Below are positions 1 to 7,350 of a stretch of DNA of 60,775 bases, piece after piece. Position numbers and translations under genes: made by a program. Source of the stretch: Aquicoccus porphyridii (GTDB lineage Bacteria; Pseudomonadota; Alphaproteobacteria; Rhodobacterales; Rhodobacteraceae); assembly GCF_008369105.1 (NCBI RefSeq), contig NZ_VINQ01000021.1, positions 1 to 60,775 of the forward strand. The letters are read 5' to 3'. Each line of letters begins with the position of its first letter. The first letter of the stretch is position 1. Below the pieces are notes generated by a model that saw nothing but the letters and a program-made list of their open reading frames with translations, did no database searches and was not told the origin of the DNA.

Positions 1-341
1 CGGCTCAGGAAGTCGACCTTCTCGGCGATGATCTCGCAGCCGTAGCGGTCGTTGCCCATGCTGTCGATCCACTTGCTGTAGTGGATGCGGCCGTGGACGA
101 GGACCTTCATGCCCTTTTCGCAATGCTCGGCGACCGTCTTGCCAAGACCGTTGAAGCAGGTGATGCGGTGCCATTCGGTGTCCATGATCCGGTAGCCGTT
201 CTCGTCGCGCAGGACGCGACCTTCCGAGAGGCGGGGGCGTGAGGTGGCGAGGCTGAAGTTGGTGATGTTGGTGCCGCCTTGGGTGGTGCGGGTTTCGGGT
301 TTTTGACCGATGTTGCCGGCGAGGATGACGATGTTTTGCAT
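1..341 (-). CDS. ssb: Single-stranded DNA-binding protein (SSB-like), 3' end outside the window
   Basis: The minus strand reads MQNIVILAGNIGQ, then TTQGGTNITNFSLATS, then WHRITCFNGLGKTVAEH and GMKVLVHGRIHYSKW. These are the successive beta-strands of an SSB OB fold (start, GG-x-VANFxLA-like segment, W-x-x-V segment, Y-V-E-G-x-L-like segment). SSB coats single-stranded DNA during replication, recombination and conjugation. The ATG at 341 is preceded by AGGAG at good spacing. The C-terminal half, including any acidic tail, lies before base 1. A plasmid-borne SSB is common beside replication and transfer genes. The family call is firm; I cannot say whether it is complete. Confidence 0.85.
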   Translation of the reverse strand, partial: MQNIVILAGNIGQKPETRTTQGGTNITNFSLATSRPRLSEGRVLRDENGYRIMDTEWHRITCFNGLGKTVAEHCEKGMKVLVHGRIHYSKWIDSMGNDRYGCEIIAEKVDFLS

Positions 342-706
342 GATTAGCTCCTGTGTTTCCTGTCTTCGGGACCGTCCCTTCGACAAGACCCTGAAAAAGC
401 CCGCCGGGTGATGCGTGCACGGTGGACAGCATGGACACCGGAAACCCCCAAAGGACCGGGGGTGGAGCGGGCAGCCCCAAAGGGGCAACACGGCCCGGGC
501 TGACGCGGGGTTGCGCGCGAGAGCCCGAACGGGATTAGGGGATTGTCAGTCGAAGGGATGGACCAGAAGCCAGAGAGGCGCGGGGAGCCCATGCCAGACC
601 CTGTCATCTTGCCATTCGGGACTGCCTGAACTCAAGCCAAGCACCCCACTGGCGGCAAAAATGACGATCACCGGCTCCCGCCACCCCTCGCCTTGCCTGG
701 CAGGAG
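342..706. other. Gap between ssb and the H-NS gene, no supported gene
   Basis: This is the 5' flank of ssb followed by about 300 bases in which I see no convincing coding pattern. Open frames exist on both strands, but they are proline/arginine-rich with no recognisable motif and no ribosome binding site. The ssb promoter must lie here, but no clear -35/-10 pair was identified. Confidence 0.4.
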
Positions 707-1087
707 TTGCAGGGCCATGCTGCGACGGGCTATCGATACCGGAACATTAAGGACACGAGGCATAGCACGGCTGATTACGATCTCGAGGCGTTGTTGCTTC
801 CCGAGCTGAAGAAAATGCAGAAGGACATCGCCAAGGCGATCTCCACCTTTGAGGATCGACAGAAGGCGGAAGCCCGCACCAAGGTAGAAGCTGTGGCCAG
901 AGAAATGGGCTACTCCCTGACGGAACTGGTCGGGACAGATAGCAAGGCCAAGCGCGCTCCAGTCGCACCAAAATACCAGCACCCTGAGAACCCGGCCGTC
1001 ACCTGGTCTGGTCGCGGGCGTAAACCGCAGTGGTTCGTAGACGCGCTGGCTGCTGGCACAACTGCTGGTGATCTGGAAATTCGCTGA
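707..1087 (+). CDS. H-NS family nucleoid-associated protein
   Basis: The protein has an N-terminal oligomerisation helix (DYDLEALLLPELKKMQ, then EDRQKAEARTKVEAVA) and ends in KYQHPENPAVTWSGRGRKPQW, cut here to its core PENPAVTWSGRGRKP. That is the AT-hook-like DNA-binding signature of the H-NS/HvrA family. Such proteins silence AT-rich, horizontally acquired DNA, and plasmid copies often limit the fitness cost of the plasmid. The start is unclear: there is no in-frame ATG. TTG at 707 has AGGAG immediately upstream (poor spacing). Family proteins usually begin a few residues before YDL, where the codon at 767 is ACG. The start may be mutated or non-canonical. Confidence 0.75.
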   Translation: MQGHAATGYRYRNIKDTRHSTADYDLEALLLPELKKMQKDIAKAISTFEDRQKAEARTKVEAVAREMGYSLTELVGTDSKAKRAPVAPKYQHPENPAVTWSGRGRKPQWFVDALAAGTTAGDLEIR

Positions 1088-1477
1088 AGGATCACCAACC
1101 CTGTGGCTAAAGAGTCCGAGGCGGATCGTTGCCCGACCCATTCATTCGGGCCTGGCGCCAGCGCAGGACAGGAGCGGCCCAATCTGGGCGCTCAGTGTAG
1201 CTAGCACCTTCGAGCGACCGTGAGAGAGCGGGCGGAGAGCGGTCCTTCGCTGCATCATAGACGGATGGCAGCTTCAGTGCCGATTGTGCGTTGGCAGATG
1301 CCGAGAAGATACCCAGACAAGCGGATTTTCAACGATGAACCGCTCAGTGCAACTAAGCCGCTAAATCGCATAGGTGGCCTGGCCGATTGTGCTGTGGCGT
1401 GCTCTGACGGCCGGAGATAGCTTGAATAAAGTCACGCAGTTGGCAGTGCGTCAATCAACGCTCAGGACTGATCGGCC
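1088..1477. other. Gap after the H-NS gene, no supported gene
   Basis: About 390 bases between the convergent H-NS-like gene and the end of the nSTAND gene. Short open frames occur, but none has a recognisable motif or ribosome binding site. I see no repeat or clear terminator. Confidence 0.4.
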
Positions 1478-3796
1478 CTATTTATCAATGTCGTCGAACC
1501 TCGATCGCGTCGCCGCGGGCACGGGCATTACGCGCGCTTTTTCCTTCTCTTGGGTTACGATGTGAGTCCAGTCCGTATTATTTTCGTCCTCTTCATCCCG
1601 CTCGCGCTTGCGCTCTTCGATCGCCTCAACCGAGTGTCTGACCAAGTCGCGAGTTTCGTCGATTAAGTCGGCGGCGTCGGCGTCGACCCCAATAGCCTCC
1701 ACGCGATCCAGAAGGTCGAGCATTCTTTCGAAATGGCTATCAGGTTCGTCATCGAGATCAGCATCCACCGTAATCTCGTCGATCCGATCTTCAAGGGTTG
1801 GCAAGACCGTGGTCCGCAATCCCATACCCATGCTGACCAAACGTAACGGAGACAAAAGCCCGAGCATATCTTCTTCGTCTAAGAAGGAGGCGTCGAGCTC
1901 ATTTTGCAGCGCCGATTCAAGCCTGTCTGCTGCTCTTAGGCGCAAATCATCGGGCAAGAGTCCCAGGCGATTTGCCCGACCGTAGGTGGCAAGCTCCGGG
2001 TCGTTAGCGACTGGATAGGTCTGCCAGGAGGATCGCTTCAACAAATCAGGATACAGCTCAACCACCTTGGAGAAGACCACATCGCTGGCCCGATAGGACA
2101 GAAAGTGGAACAGCATCCGATTCCGCTGGATCTCGTCGGGCGTACCGCCGAGGCGGGCGACCAAGGCGTCATCCAGTGCGGTTGGGATAACCAGCGTGTC
2201 CCGGATGAGCGGCGATCCCTCGCACGTGAAGCTTCCGAGAATGGTGTCGATCGGTGCGCCTCGGATCAACGCCGCCATCATATGTGGCTTCTGCCGCATG
2301 ACCTCTGTCAGGGCATCCGAGATCGTCGGATGTGCGAAGGTCCATCTTGGTCCGGAGCGCTTGAGAAACGACCCCTGCAACTCTGCAAAGCTATCTTGAA
2401 TCTTGGTGATTGAGTAGCCAGTCAGTTCTGCCACCGCATGCGCAGCCAACGCATCGTGGTCGCTCGGATCGAAACCGGCCTGATGGACGTATACCAGAAT
2501 GAGGGCAGCCTGTAGCTGATAGTCCAAGGCGTTGACGGTATCGACAAGGTGCTCGGTCGGCTCTTCCATGAAGCGGACCAGCGAGGACTCGCGTGGCGCC
2601 AGACCCTTAGTGAAGTTCGGATCTCCAAGTCGTTCGGCAATACCTGGAAGAAAATCGTCAACGGCGGCAACAGCCGACAGGTGTGGCTTCACGCTCGACC
2701 GCCAGCTCTGACTCTGTTCGCCGAAATTGATGTGGTTGTAGAGGATCTGGGCCTTTTCGTCGAACGTCAGATCGCCCACGTCGACGACGGCGCTTCCGTC
2801 TATGAACTGCGCGAGATTGCGCTGGCCGAGCCGCCGCCGCGCCCCCTCATAGATGTGCTTGCGCGACGTCAGCAGGAAGCGATTGCCGTGCTTGATTGCC
2901 GCACGCAATTTCGAAAACGCAGAGGCCCAGTCATGGACATAGTCGTCGCGTAGCACATTCGAACCGAACGCATCGTCGATCCAGAAAAACCGCCCCGGGT
3001 CGTTCGGATTCCAGCCCGCCTCGAAATCGCGCGGGCTCGTGAGAGCAAGGACTGTGTTATCCGAGTTTTCAGATGCGATAGTGGAAACGATGGCGCCGAT
3101 CGCCGATTTGCCGCTCGACGGATTGCCGAGCAAGAGCACAATGCCATGATCCGAGATTGCGTTAACGGCGTCGCGATGGGCCTTGGTCGGAACATAAGTT
3201 CGCAGCTTTGGAATCCAACTGTCGAGAAGCGCCCGGCTCTGTTCGCTGATCCGCTCATCGACGATCGAAGTCAAATCGCCAAGACCATAGACCTGTGGCA
3301 CGAGGGCGCGCAGGCGAGCACTGCTCCTGATGACCCGGACGATATACTGGCGGCCAAGGATATGTGGTTTGCGCACGCCGAGCGCACGTAGTCGCGCGCG
3401 CATCGCGGCGGCGACAGGCGCGTCGATGCTCATGTTTGTCATGAAGACGTAAGTGTCGGCCAGACCGGCCTTTACCAGCTCCTCGACGTTCTTAATCTCG
3501 ACCGATAGGTCGCCCGCCCTCAGTGCCTTGCCCGCTTCTGAGGTGTGCTTGCATTGAATAGTGCCAATGGACGGCGCATCCGGTCCCGACGGTATCAGAA
3601 ATACCGCGTCTTGGCCGCCATCCTGCGCTTCCCGGAAAATCTCGACTGGACGGCCGAGAACCACTTCGCAGACCTGCGAGCAGAGATCCTGGAATGCACG
3701 CCAACCGATCGTATGTAGAGCGAGGTCGCTCCAAGGGCCGTGCGCGAGGCGCTCTCGGGCCGACAACACCTCGCTTATGCCGTTGTCTACGTTCAC
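1478..3796 (-). CDS. Restriction-endonuclease-like domain fused to an nSTAND3-type NTPase (candidate defence effector)
   Basis: The protein has 772 residues. Residues about 25-110 resemble a PD-(D/E)xK (Mrr-like) nuclease: an upstream glutamate, then GGQDAVF (Asp63) and IQCKH (Gln81-x-Lys83). Residues about 200-400 are a STAND-type NTPase with YVPTKAHRDAV leading into Walker A GNPSSGKS (224-231), Walker B FFWIDDAFG (270-278) and a sensor-like LLTSRK. The C-terminal 350 residues are helical with no motif I recognise and may be the sensor region. The GTG start overlaps the stop of the upstream OLD-family gene by 4 bases (GTGA), so the two are translationally coupled. In Avs and related STAND proteins, NTPase oligomerisation after ligand sensing activates an N-terminal nuclease. 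That role here is an inference. The domain calls are fairly sure; the function is not proven. Confidence 0.75.
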   Translation of the reverse strand: MNVDNGISEVLSARERLAHGPWSDLALHTIGWRAFQDLCSQVCEVVLGRPVEIFREAQDGGQDAVFLIPSGPDAPSIGTIQCKHTSEAGKALRAGDLSVEIKNVEELVKAGLADTYVFMTNMSIDAPVAAAMRARLRALGVRKPHILGRQYIVRVIRSSARLRALVPQVYGLGDLTSIVDERISEQSRALLDSWIPKLRTYVPTKAHRDAVNAISDHGIVLLLGNPSSGKSAIGAIVSTIASENSDNTVLALTSPRDFEAGWNPNDPGRFFWIDDAFGSNVLRDDYVHDWASAFSKLRAAIKHGNRFLLTSRKHIYEGARRRLGQRNLAQFIDGSAVVDVGDLTFDEKAQILYNHINFGEQSQSWRSSVKPHLSAVAAVDDFLPGIAERLGDPNFTKGLAPRESSLVRFMEEPTEHLVDTVNALDYQLQAALILVYVHQAGFDPSDHDALAAHAVAELTGYSITKIQDSFAELQGSFLKRSGPRWTFAHPTISDALTEVMRQKPHMMAALIRGAPIDTILGSFTCEGSPLIRDTLVIPTALDDALVARLGGTPDEIQRNRMLFHFLSYRASDVVFSKVVELYPDLLKRSSWQTYPVANDPELATYGRANRLGLLPDDLRLRAADRLESALQNELDASFLDEEDMLGLLSPLRLVSMGMGLRTTVLPTLEDRIDEITVDADLDDEPDSHFERMLDLLDRVEAIGVDADAADLIDETRDLVRHSVEAIEERKRERDEEDENNTDWTHIVTQEKEKARVMPVPAATRSRFDDIDK

Positions 3797-5820
3797 GCGA
3801 CGCCGACCGTCGCTTGCGCCTGCGGTGGGTCAGGCAGGTCCTCATCGTGGAAAAAGCGCCACATTGCGCGAATAACATTCTTTAACATGTCGCTTTCTCG
3901 ACCCTGCTCCTTGGCGCGCCGCAATGTCTCATAAACGACTTCAGGGATTTTCTGGGTGTCATTGTTCGGGTCCACGCCAAAGGGTTCGCAGGCAGCAGCA
4001 AGGCACGCGGCGTGAATGTCCGGGCTGATATCCTCCTTGAGACGGTGTTCCAGCGCCTTACCGAAATGCGCATAGCAATCGCTGACAAGGTCGTCGGTCG
4101 GGGCGGCATTGAACTCTTTGTCTGGTCTTGCGAGCTTGCTCAAGGCAAGGTCGGTTGCGGGCTTGCGCTTGGATTCGGGCAGATGTTGATCGCAATCCCA
4201 GAGCAGGAAGGTCGGAATGCCCAACTCCCGGAAAATGACGTAAGGACGATCGAGGTTCGACTTACCCTCGGCTGAAAGGATGGCGATCCCGGCCGCCTCA
4301 AAGTTGACGCCGAGCATCCGTGCAGTCGCCATGAGCGCCGCTTTGTCGCTGCGGCCCTCGACCAAGATGACGCCATTCGCAAAGAATCCCTCGGCCAATT
4401 CGGCGCCAAGGATATGGAGCCGCGGCATCAAGGTTTGTGCGCTGTACGAGCCGGCGGGTTTATCCCAGCCGCGTTCGAGCTTCTGCGCCACGATACCGAG
4501 ATCAAGGGCCTGCAAACTGCACTGCTTGAACGCGCTGTCAGTGCAGGCTGAGCGGCGGGTGAGGCGGATCTCGTGGGCTTTGCCCATCGAAATGAACATC
4601 GGCGAGTGCGAGCCGAAGATGATCTGGGTATGCCCTTGGGCGCCCGGAAGCGTGCCGCTGCTCAGCCCGCGCAGCACTTCGGCAAAATGCCGCTGCTTAG
4701 TCGGATGCTGGTAGAGCTCTGGCTCCTCAATCGCGAGGATCAATGTCGGCGCCTGGTCGGCCCCCGAAGGATCGTCTGGAGCGCTGCCACCGGCATCCTC
4801 GGTACCCGCATCTTCAGCTCCCGGGACCGCCGTGCGCGCCAGATGTTGGAGAAGGGTGAATATGAATGCGCGTTGTAGGCCGTGCCCCTGCCTATCGACC
4901 GGGCCACCGAAACCGTCGTCCTTGAGAAACACGTCCGCCATCGGCAACGGGACCGGCATCTCTCCGATCTCCCGCCAGTTGAGGTCGACCTCCGCATCTT
5001 GGTACAGGCCTCGCAGGTCCGCGGTGAGCGCCCCCGCCAAGGTGCCAAGCTCGGGCATGTTTTCCGCCGATACCAATGCCTGATAGGCCTCCGTCATCTT
5101 CGCTTTGAAGGCTTGGACGTCGGGTCGCTGCAAGATTTGGCTACGAACCAGCAACTCGAGCAGCTTGCCGATAACGCTCGTCTTACCATCGGCCGCATCG
5201 GCCGATGCCTCGCGCACAGCCGGGACAAACACGAAGCTCGTATGCCTCTGGAGCTTGCCGCGGCTGTTATTCTGAAATCCAAAGAACTGTCCGTCATCGG
5301 GCAATAGGACCAGTTGCTCGGGATGGTCCGCCTCCCAATCCAGCAGCGCCTGGTCAACCGCGGCGGCGCTGCCGGCGTTGGGTAGATCCGCGAAGGGCGG
5401 ATTGTTTTCGCGCAGGGCCTTGTAGGCCGCGCGTTTCTGCGTCGCGGTAGATTGCGATCGGATCGCGACGAAGTCGGAGATTTGAGGAACGACACCGTGA
5501 TAGCGCCCGCTTGTGGCGCCACCATCGAAGATTCGGGTGACGACCAGCTTGCCGTCGCGAACCCGGTCCTCGAATGATGCCGCCTCTCGATCGCTCAGTT
5601 GATGAAAGGTAAGTTCAATCTCGATCGGCTGACCCTGATCGCGCCCGAAGAAATCGTCAGCGTCGCAATCCTTCGACGTCGAGTAAAATTTTTCGATCGC
5701 TTTTAGTATCGAAGACTTGCCAGCGCCATTGCCGCCGATGAACGCCGTATGCTCACCGAAGTCGACTTCTACATCTCGAAGCGATCTAAAGTTTTTGATG
5801 CGCGCGCGCTCAAGCTGCAT
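3793..5820 (-). CDS. OLD-family ATP-dependent endonuclease (ABC-type ATPase plus TOPRIM nuclease)
   Basis: The protein has 675 residues from the ATG at 5820, which is preceded by the strong site GGAGGAG. Visible motifs in order: MQLERARIKNFRSL and Walker A GGNGAGKSS (29-37); an ABC-signature-like RQGHGLQRAF (310-319); Walker B LILAIEEPELY (360-370); H-loop GSHSP (403-407); and a TOPRIM domain with VILVEGRSD (Glu488) and LLWDCDQ (Asp542, Asp544). This is the architecture of OLD nucleases, which nick or cleave DNA under nucleotide control. GajA of Gabija belongs to the same superfamily but is paired with a UvrD-type helicase. Here the partner is the coupled nuclease-nSTAND protein. An upstream in-frame start 54 bases earlier has no ribosome binding site and was rejected. 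Confidence 0.85.
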   Translation of the reverse strand: MQLERARIKNFRSLRDVEVDFGEHTAFIGGNGAGKSSILKAIEKFYSTSKDCDADDFFGRDQGQPIEIELTFHQLSDREAASFEDRVRDGKLVVTRIFDGGATSGRYHGVVPQISDFVAIRSQSTATQKRAAYKALRENNPPFADLPNAGSAAAVDQALLDWEADHPEQLVLLPDDGQFFGFQNNSRGKLQRHTSFVFVPAVREASADAADGKTSVIGKLLELLVRSQILQRPDVQAFKAKMTEAYQALVSAENMPELGTLAGALTADLRGLYQDAEVDLNWREIGEMPVPLPMADVFLKDDGFGGPVDRQGHGLQRAFIFTLLQHLARTAVPGAEDAGTEDAGGSAPDDPSGADQAPTLILAIEEPELYQHPTKQRHFAEVLRGLSSGTLPGAQGHTQIIFGSHSPMFISMGKAHEIRLTRRSACTDSAFKQCSLQALDLGIVAQKLERGWDKPAGSYSAQTLMPRLHILGAELAEGFFANGVILVEGRSDKAALMATARMLGVNFEAAGIAILSAEGKSNLDRPYVIFRELGIPTFLLWDCDQHLPESKRKPATDLALSKLARPDKEFNAAPTDDLVSDCYAHFGKALEHRLKEDISPDIHAACLAAACEPFGVDPNNDTQKIPEVVYETLRRAKEQGRESDMLKNVIRAMWRFFHDEDLPDPPQAQATVGVA

Positions 5821-5860
5821 TGCTCCTCCGAGTGCCCTCACTTTCGGTTTCAATCCGTTC

Positions 5861-5876
5861 AAATGCAATAGCATTT
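5861..5876. promoter_or_regulatory. Inverted repeat upstream of the OLD-nSTAND operon
   Basis: AAATGC-aata-GCATTT is a perfect 6-base inverted repeat, 40 bases before the OLD-family start codon and in the likely promoter region. It could be an operator; no regulator gene is adjacent. No clear -10/-35 pair is visible. Confidence 0.3.
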
Positions 5877-6225
5877 ACAACCTTCCGGCCCGGCAGTTCG
5901 CAAGCTGGCATGACCGATGCAGGCGCATTCGCCGCTGCTCACTCGGACCTGATAGAGCATCAGCATTGGAGTTTGGTACAGAATCACCGCAGCGACGACA
6001 GGGGCGGCGCGAAGCGGACGCTGCCTGCGATATTGCCGATCGGCAGCTATGGGCCGAACACGTCGATCATCCTGACGTTGTGGCGGTCGCGCTGTGACTG
6101 GCGCCTCTGCGGCTTCAGGTCGTTTGGCGCTGTACCATCGATCGTCCGCAGTTCCTCACCGGCGCGACGACGCAGCAGGAGGCGCGTCTGCGCCTCCGCG
6201 TGAGCCTGCTGAGGTAACTGTGGGC
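5877..6225. other. Gap with one weak open frame
   Basis: A plus-strand frame opens at ATG 5910 and runs to 6203 (97 residues). It begins MTDAGAFAAAHSDLI and turns arginine/serine-rich in its second half, which looks like out-of-frame sequence. A remnant of a larger gene is possible. I do not recognise it and would not call it a gene. Confidence 0.25.
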
Positions 6226-6390
6226 CTAAGCCCACGGGTCAATCTCAACCAGCACCTGAACCTCGTCGCCGTCGATTTCATCGGCGGGGACGGCGCCGAA
6301 GGTTCCATCCCCTGCCTGGAAGACGACGATCGAGACCATGAGCGTGGCGGCGAGGGAGGCGGCGAAGGCTTGTGCATCTTTGCGGGACAT
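6226..6390 (-). CDS. Small hypothetical protein with one hydrophobic segment (54 residues)
   Basis: From the ATG at 6390 (preceded by AGGAG), the product begins MSRKDAQAFAASLAATLM and continues with SIVVFQA, so residues about 8-27 are hydrophobic enough for a membrane segment or weak signal. The rest is acidic, ending EVQVLVEIDPWA. Its position downstream of the ParB-like pseudogene and a 157-residue conserved-looking protein suggests a plasmid-backbone accessory. A longer frame starting at 6567 lacks a ribosome binding site. Function unknown. Confidence 0.5.
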   Translation of the reverse strand: MSRKDAQAFAASLAATLMVSIVVFQAGDGTFGAVPADEIDGDEVQVLVEIDPWA

Positions 6391-6777
6391 CTGTTTGGCT
6401 CCTGTCTTGGAGGCGGGGGACCATCCCCCGCGCGACACGACCTCGAAGGCCCGAATACTGGCTGACATCACCGGGTGCGTTCGGCTCGTCCGAATCCGCC
6501 CGGCGGCACGGGCCTGCCCGTAGTCCGACCCCTCGCGGGTTGATCTCGAAGACAGGATTCGGGGCAAGGAAGGGAATGGCGAGCGAGGGATAGTGCCCTG
6601 ACGACTGGAGCCGGTTGTCCCGCTGATGCTTCTAACACCGCCAGCCTCCCGGGCAGGCTCTTGGTTGAAGACGTCCTTCGTTGGGGATGGTTCCTTTGGC
6701 GCCCCGCGACTTCGCGGGACGGGGTTGTGATGGATGAGAGGCCCGCGCTTGGGCGGGCTCCTCGGTTTCAGTTGGGC
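6391..6777. other. Gap with GC-rich hairpins
   Basis: This interval contains GC-rich inverted repeats, for example CCCGCG-actt-CGCGGG near 6702-6717 and a second around 6736-6765 (GAGGCCCGC ... GCGGGCTCC). They lie just after the 3' end of the 157-residue gene and could stop transcription or simply be GC-rich sequence. No gene is supported. Confidence 0.3.
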
Positions 6778-7251
6778 TCAGGCGGCCAGGTCCGCGCCCC
6801 CTGCCCTTTCGCCCTGTTCATCGCCGACGATTTCAAGCCGCGCGTTGCGGTATCCTTCCTTGGCGATCCAAAGCTCGGCCGCAGTGACGGACTCCGCCAG
6901 ATGCAGCAGCTCCGTGTTGCCGCCGAAGTCGAGAAGCACGCGCACCTGCCCGGGCTTCGGTTCTTCGGCCACCTCGAAGACGAGGGCGCTGTCAGCAGAA
7001 TGGCTACGCATGATGGTGACGAGGATCACCCCGTCCGAGGAGAAGTTGCCCTCATGCAGCGTGAACGACGCGGGAGCTGTCCAGGTCGGGTAAGGCCGGG
7101 GTGGTTCCTTTTTCACAAGGCGGCCGACACCGTTCGAACGCTCCCAGGCCGCCAGCTTCTTGGTGAAGCGTGCCGGTGGCTTGGGACTGCCGTCGGTGTA
7201 GCGAATGAGCGCCCCGAGGGGGGCAGTGTCGATGATGATTGTTGCAGACAT
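6778..7251 (-). CDS. Hypothetical plasmid-backbone protein (157 residues)
   Basis: The ATG at 7251 is preceded by TGAGGAATC. The protein starts MSATIIIDTAPLGALIRY, has a central basic and proline-rich stretch (VKKEPPRPYPTW), and ends with an alternating beta-like region (VRVLLDFGGNTELL, TAAELWIAKEGY). I see no signal peptide or membrane segment. It follows the ParB-like gene on the same strand and may share its transcript. I do not recognise a characterised family; proteins of this type may be conserved on Rhodobacteraceae plasmids, which is a recollection and not something the sequence shows. Confidence 0.6.
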   Translation of the reverse strand: MSATIIIDTAPLGALIRYTDGSPKPPARFTKKLAAWERSNGVGRLVKKEPPRPYPTWTAPASFTLHEGNFSSDGVILVTIMRSHSADSALVFEVAEEPKPGQVRVLLDFGGNTELLHLAESVTAAELWIAKEGYRNARLEIVGDEQGERAGGADLAA

Positions 7252-7350
7252 GATTCCTCATTCCGAATGCGAGTAATCGCACTCATCTTATTGATATTGT
7301 TACGTTATAGGGTGATTGGGGGCGGAATCTCCGCCCCCCGCTGGATCACG

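Noticed and set aside
1478-5820. Gabija system
   Set aside because: The first protein resembles GajA in architecture, but the partner is not a UvrD-type helicase; it has nuclease and nSTAND domains.
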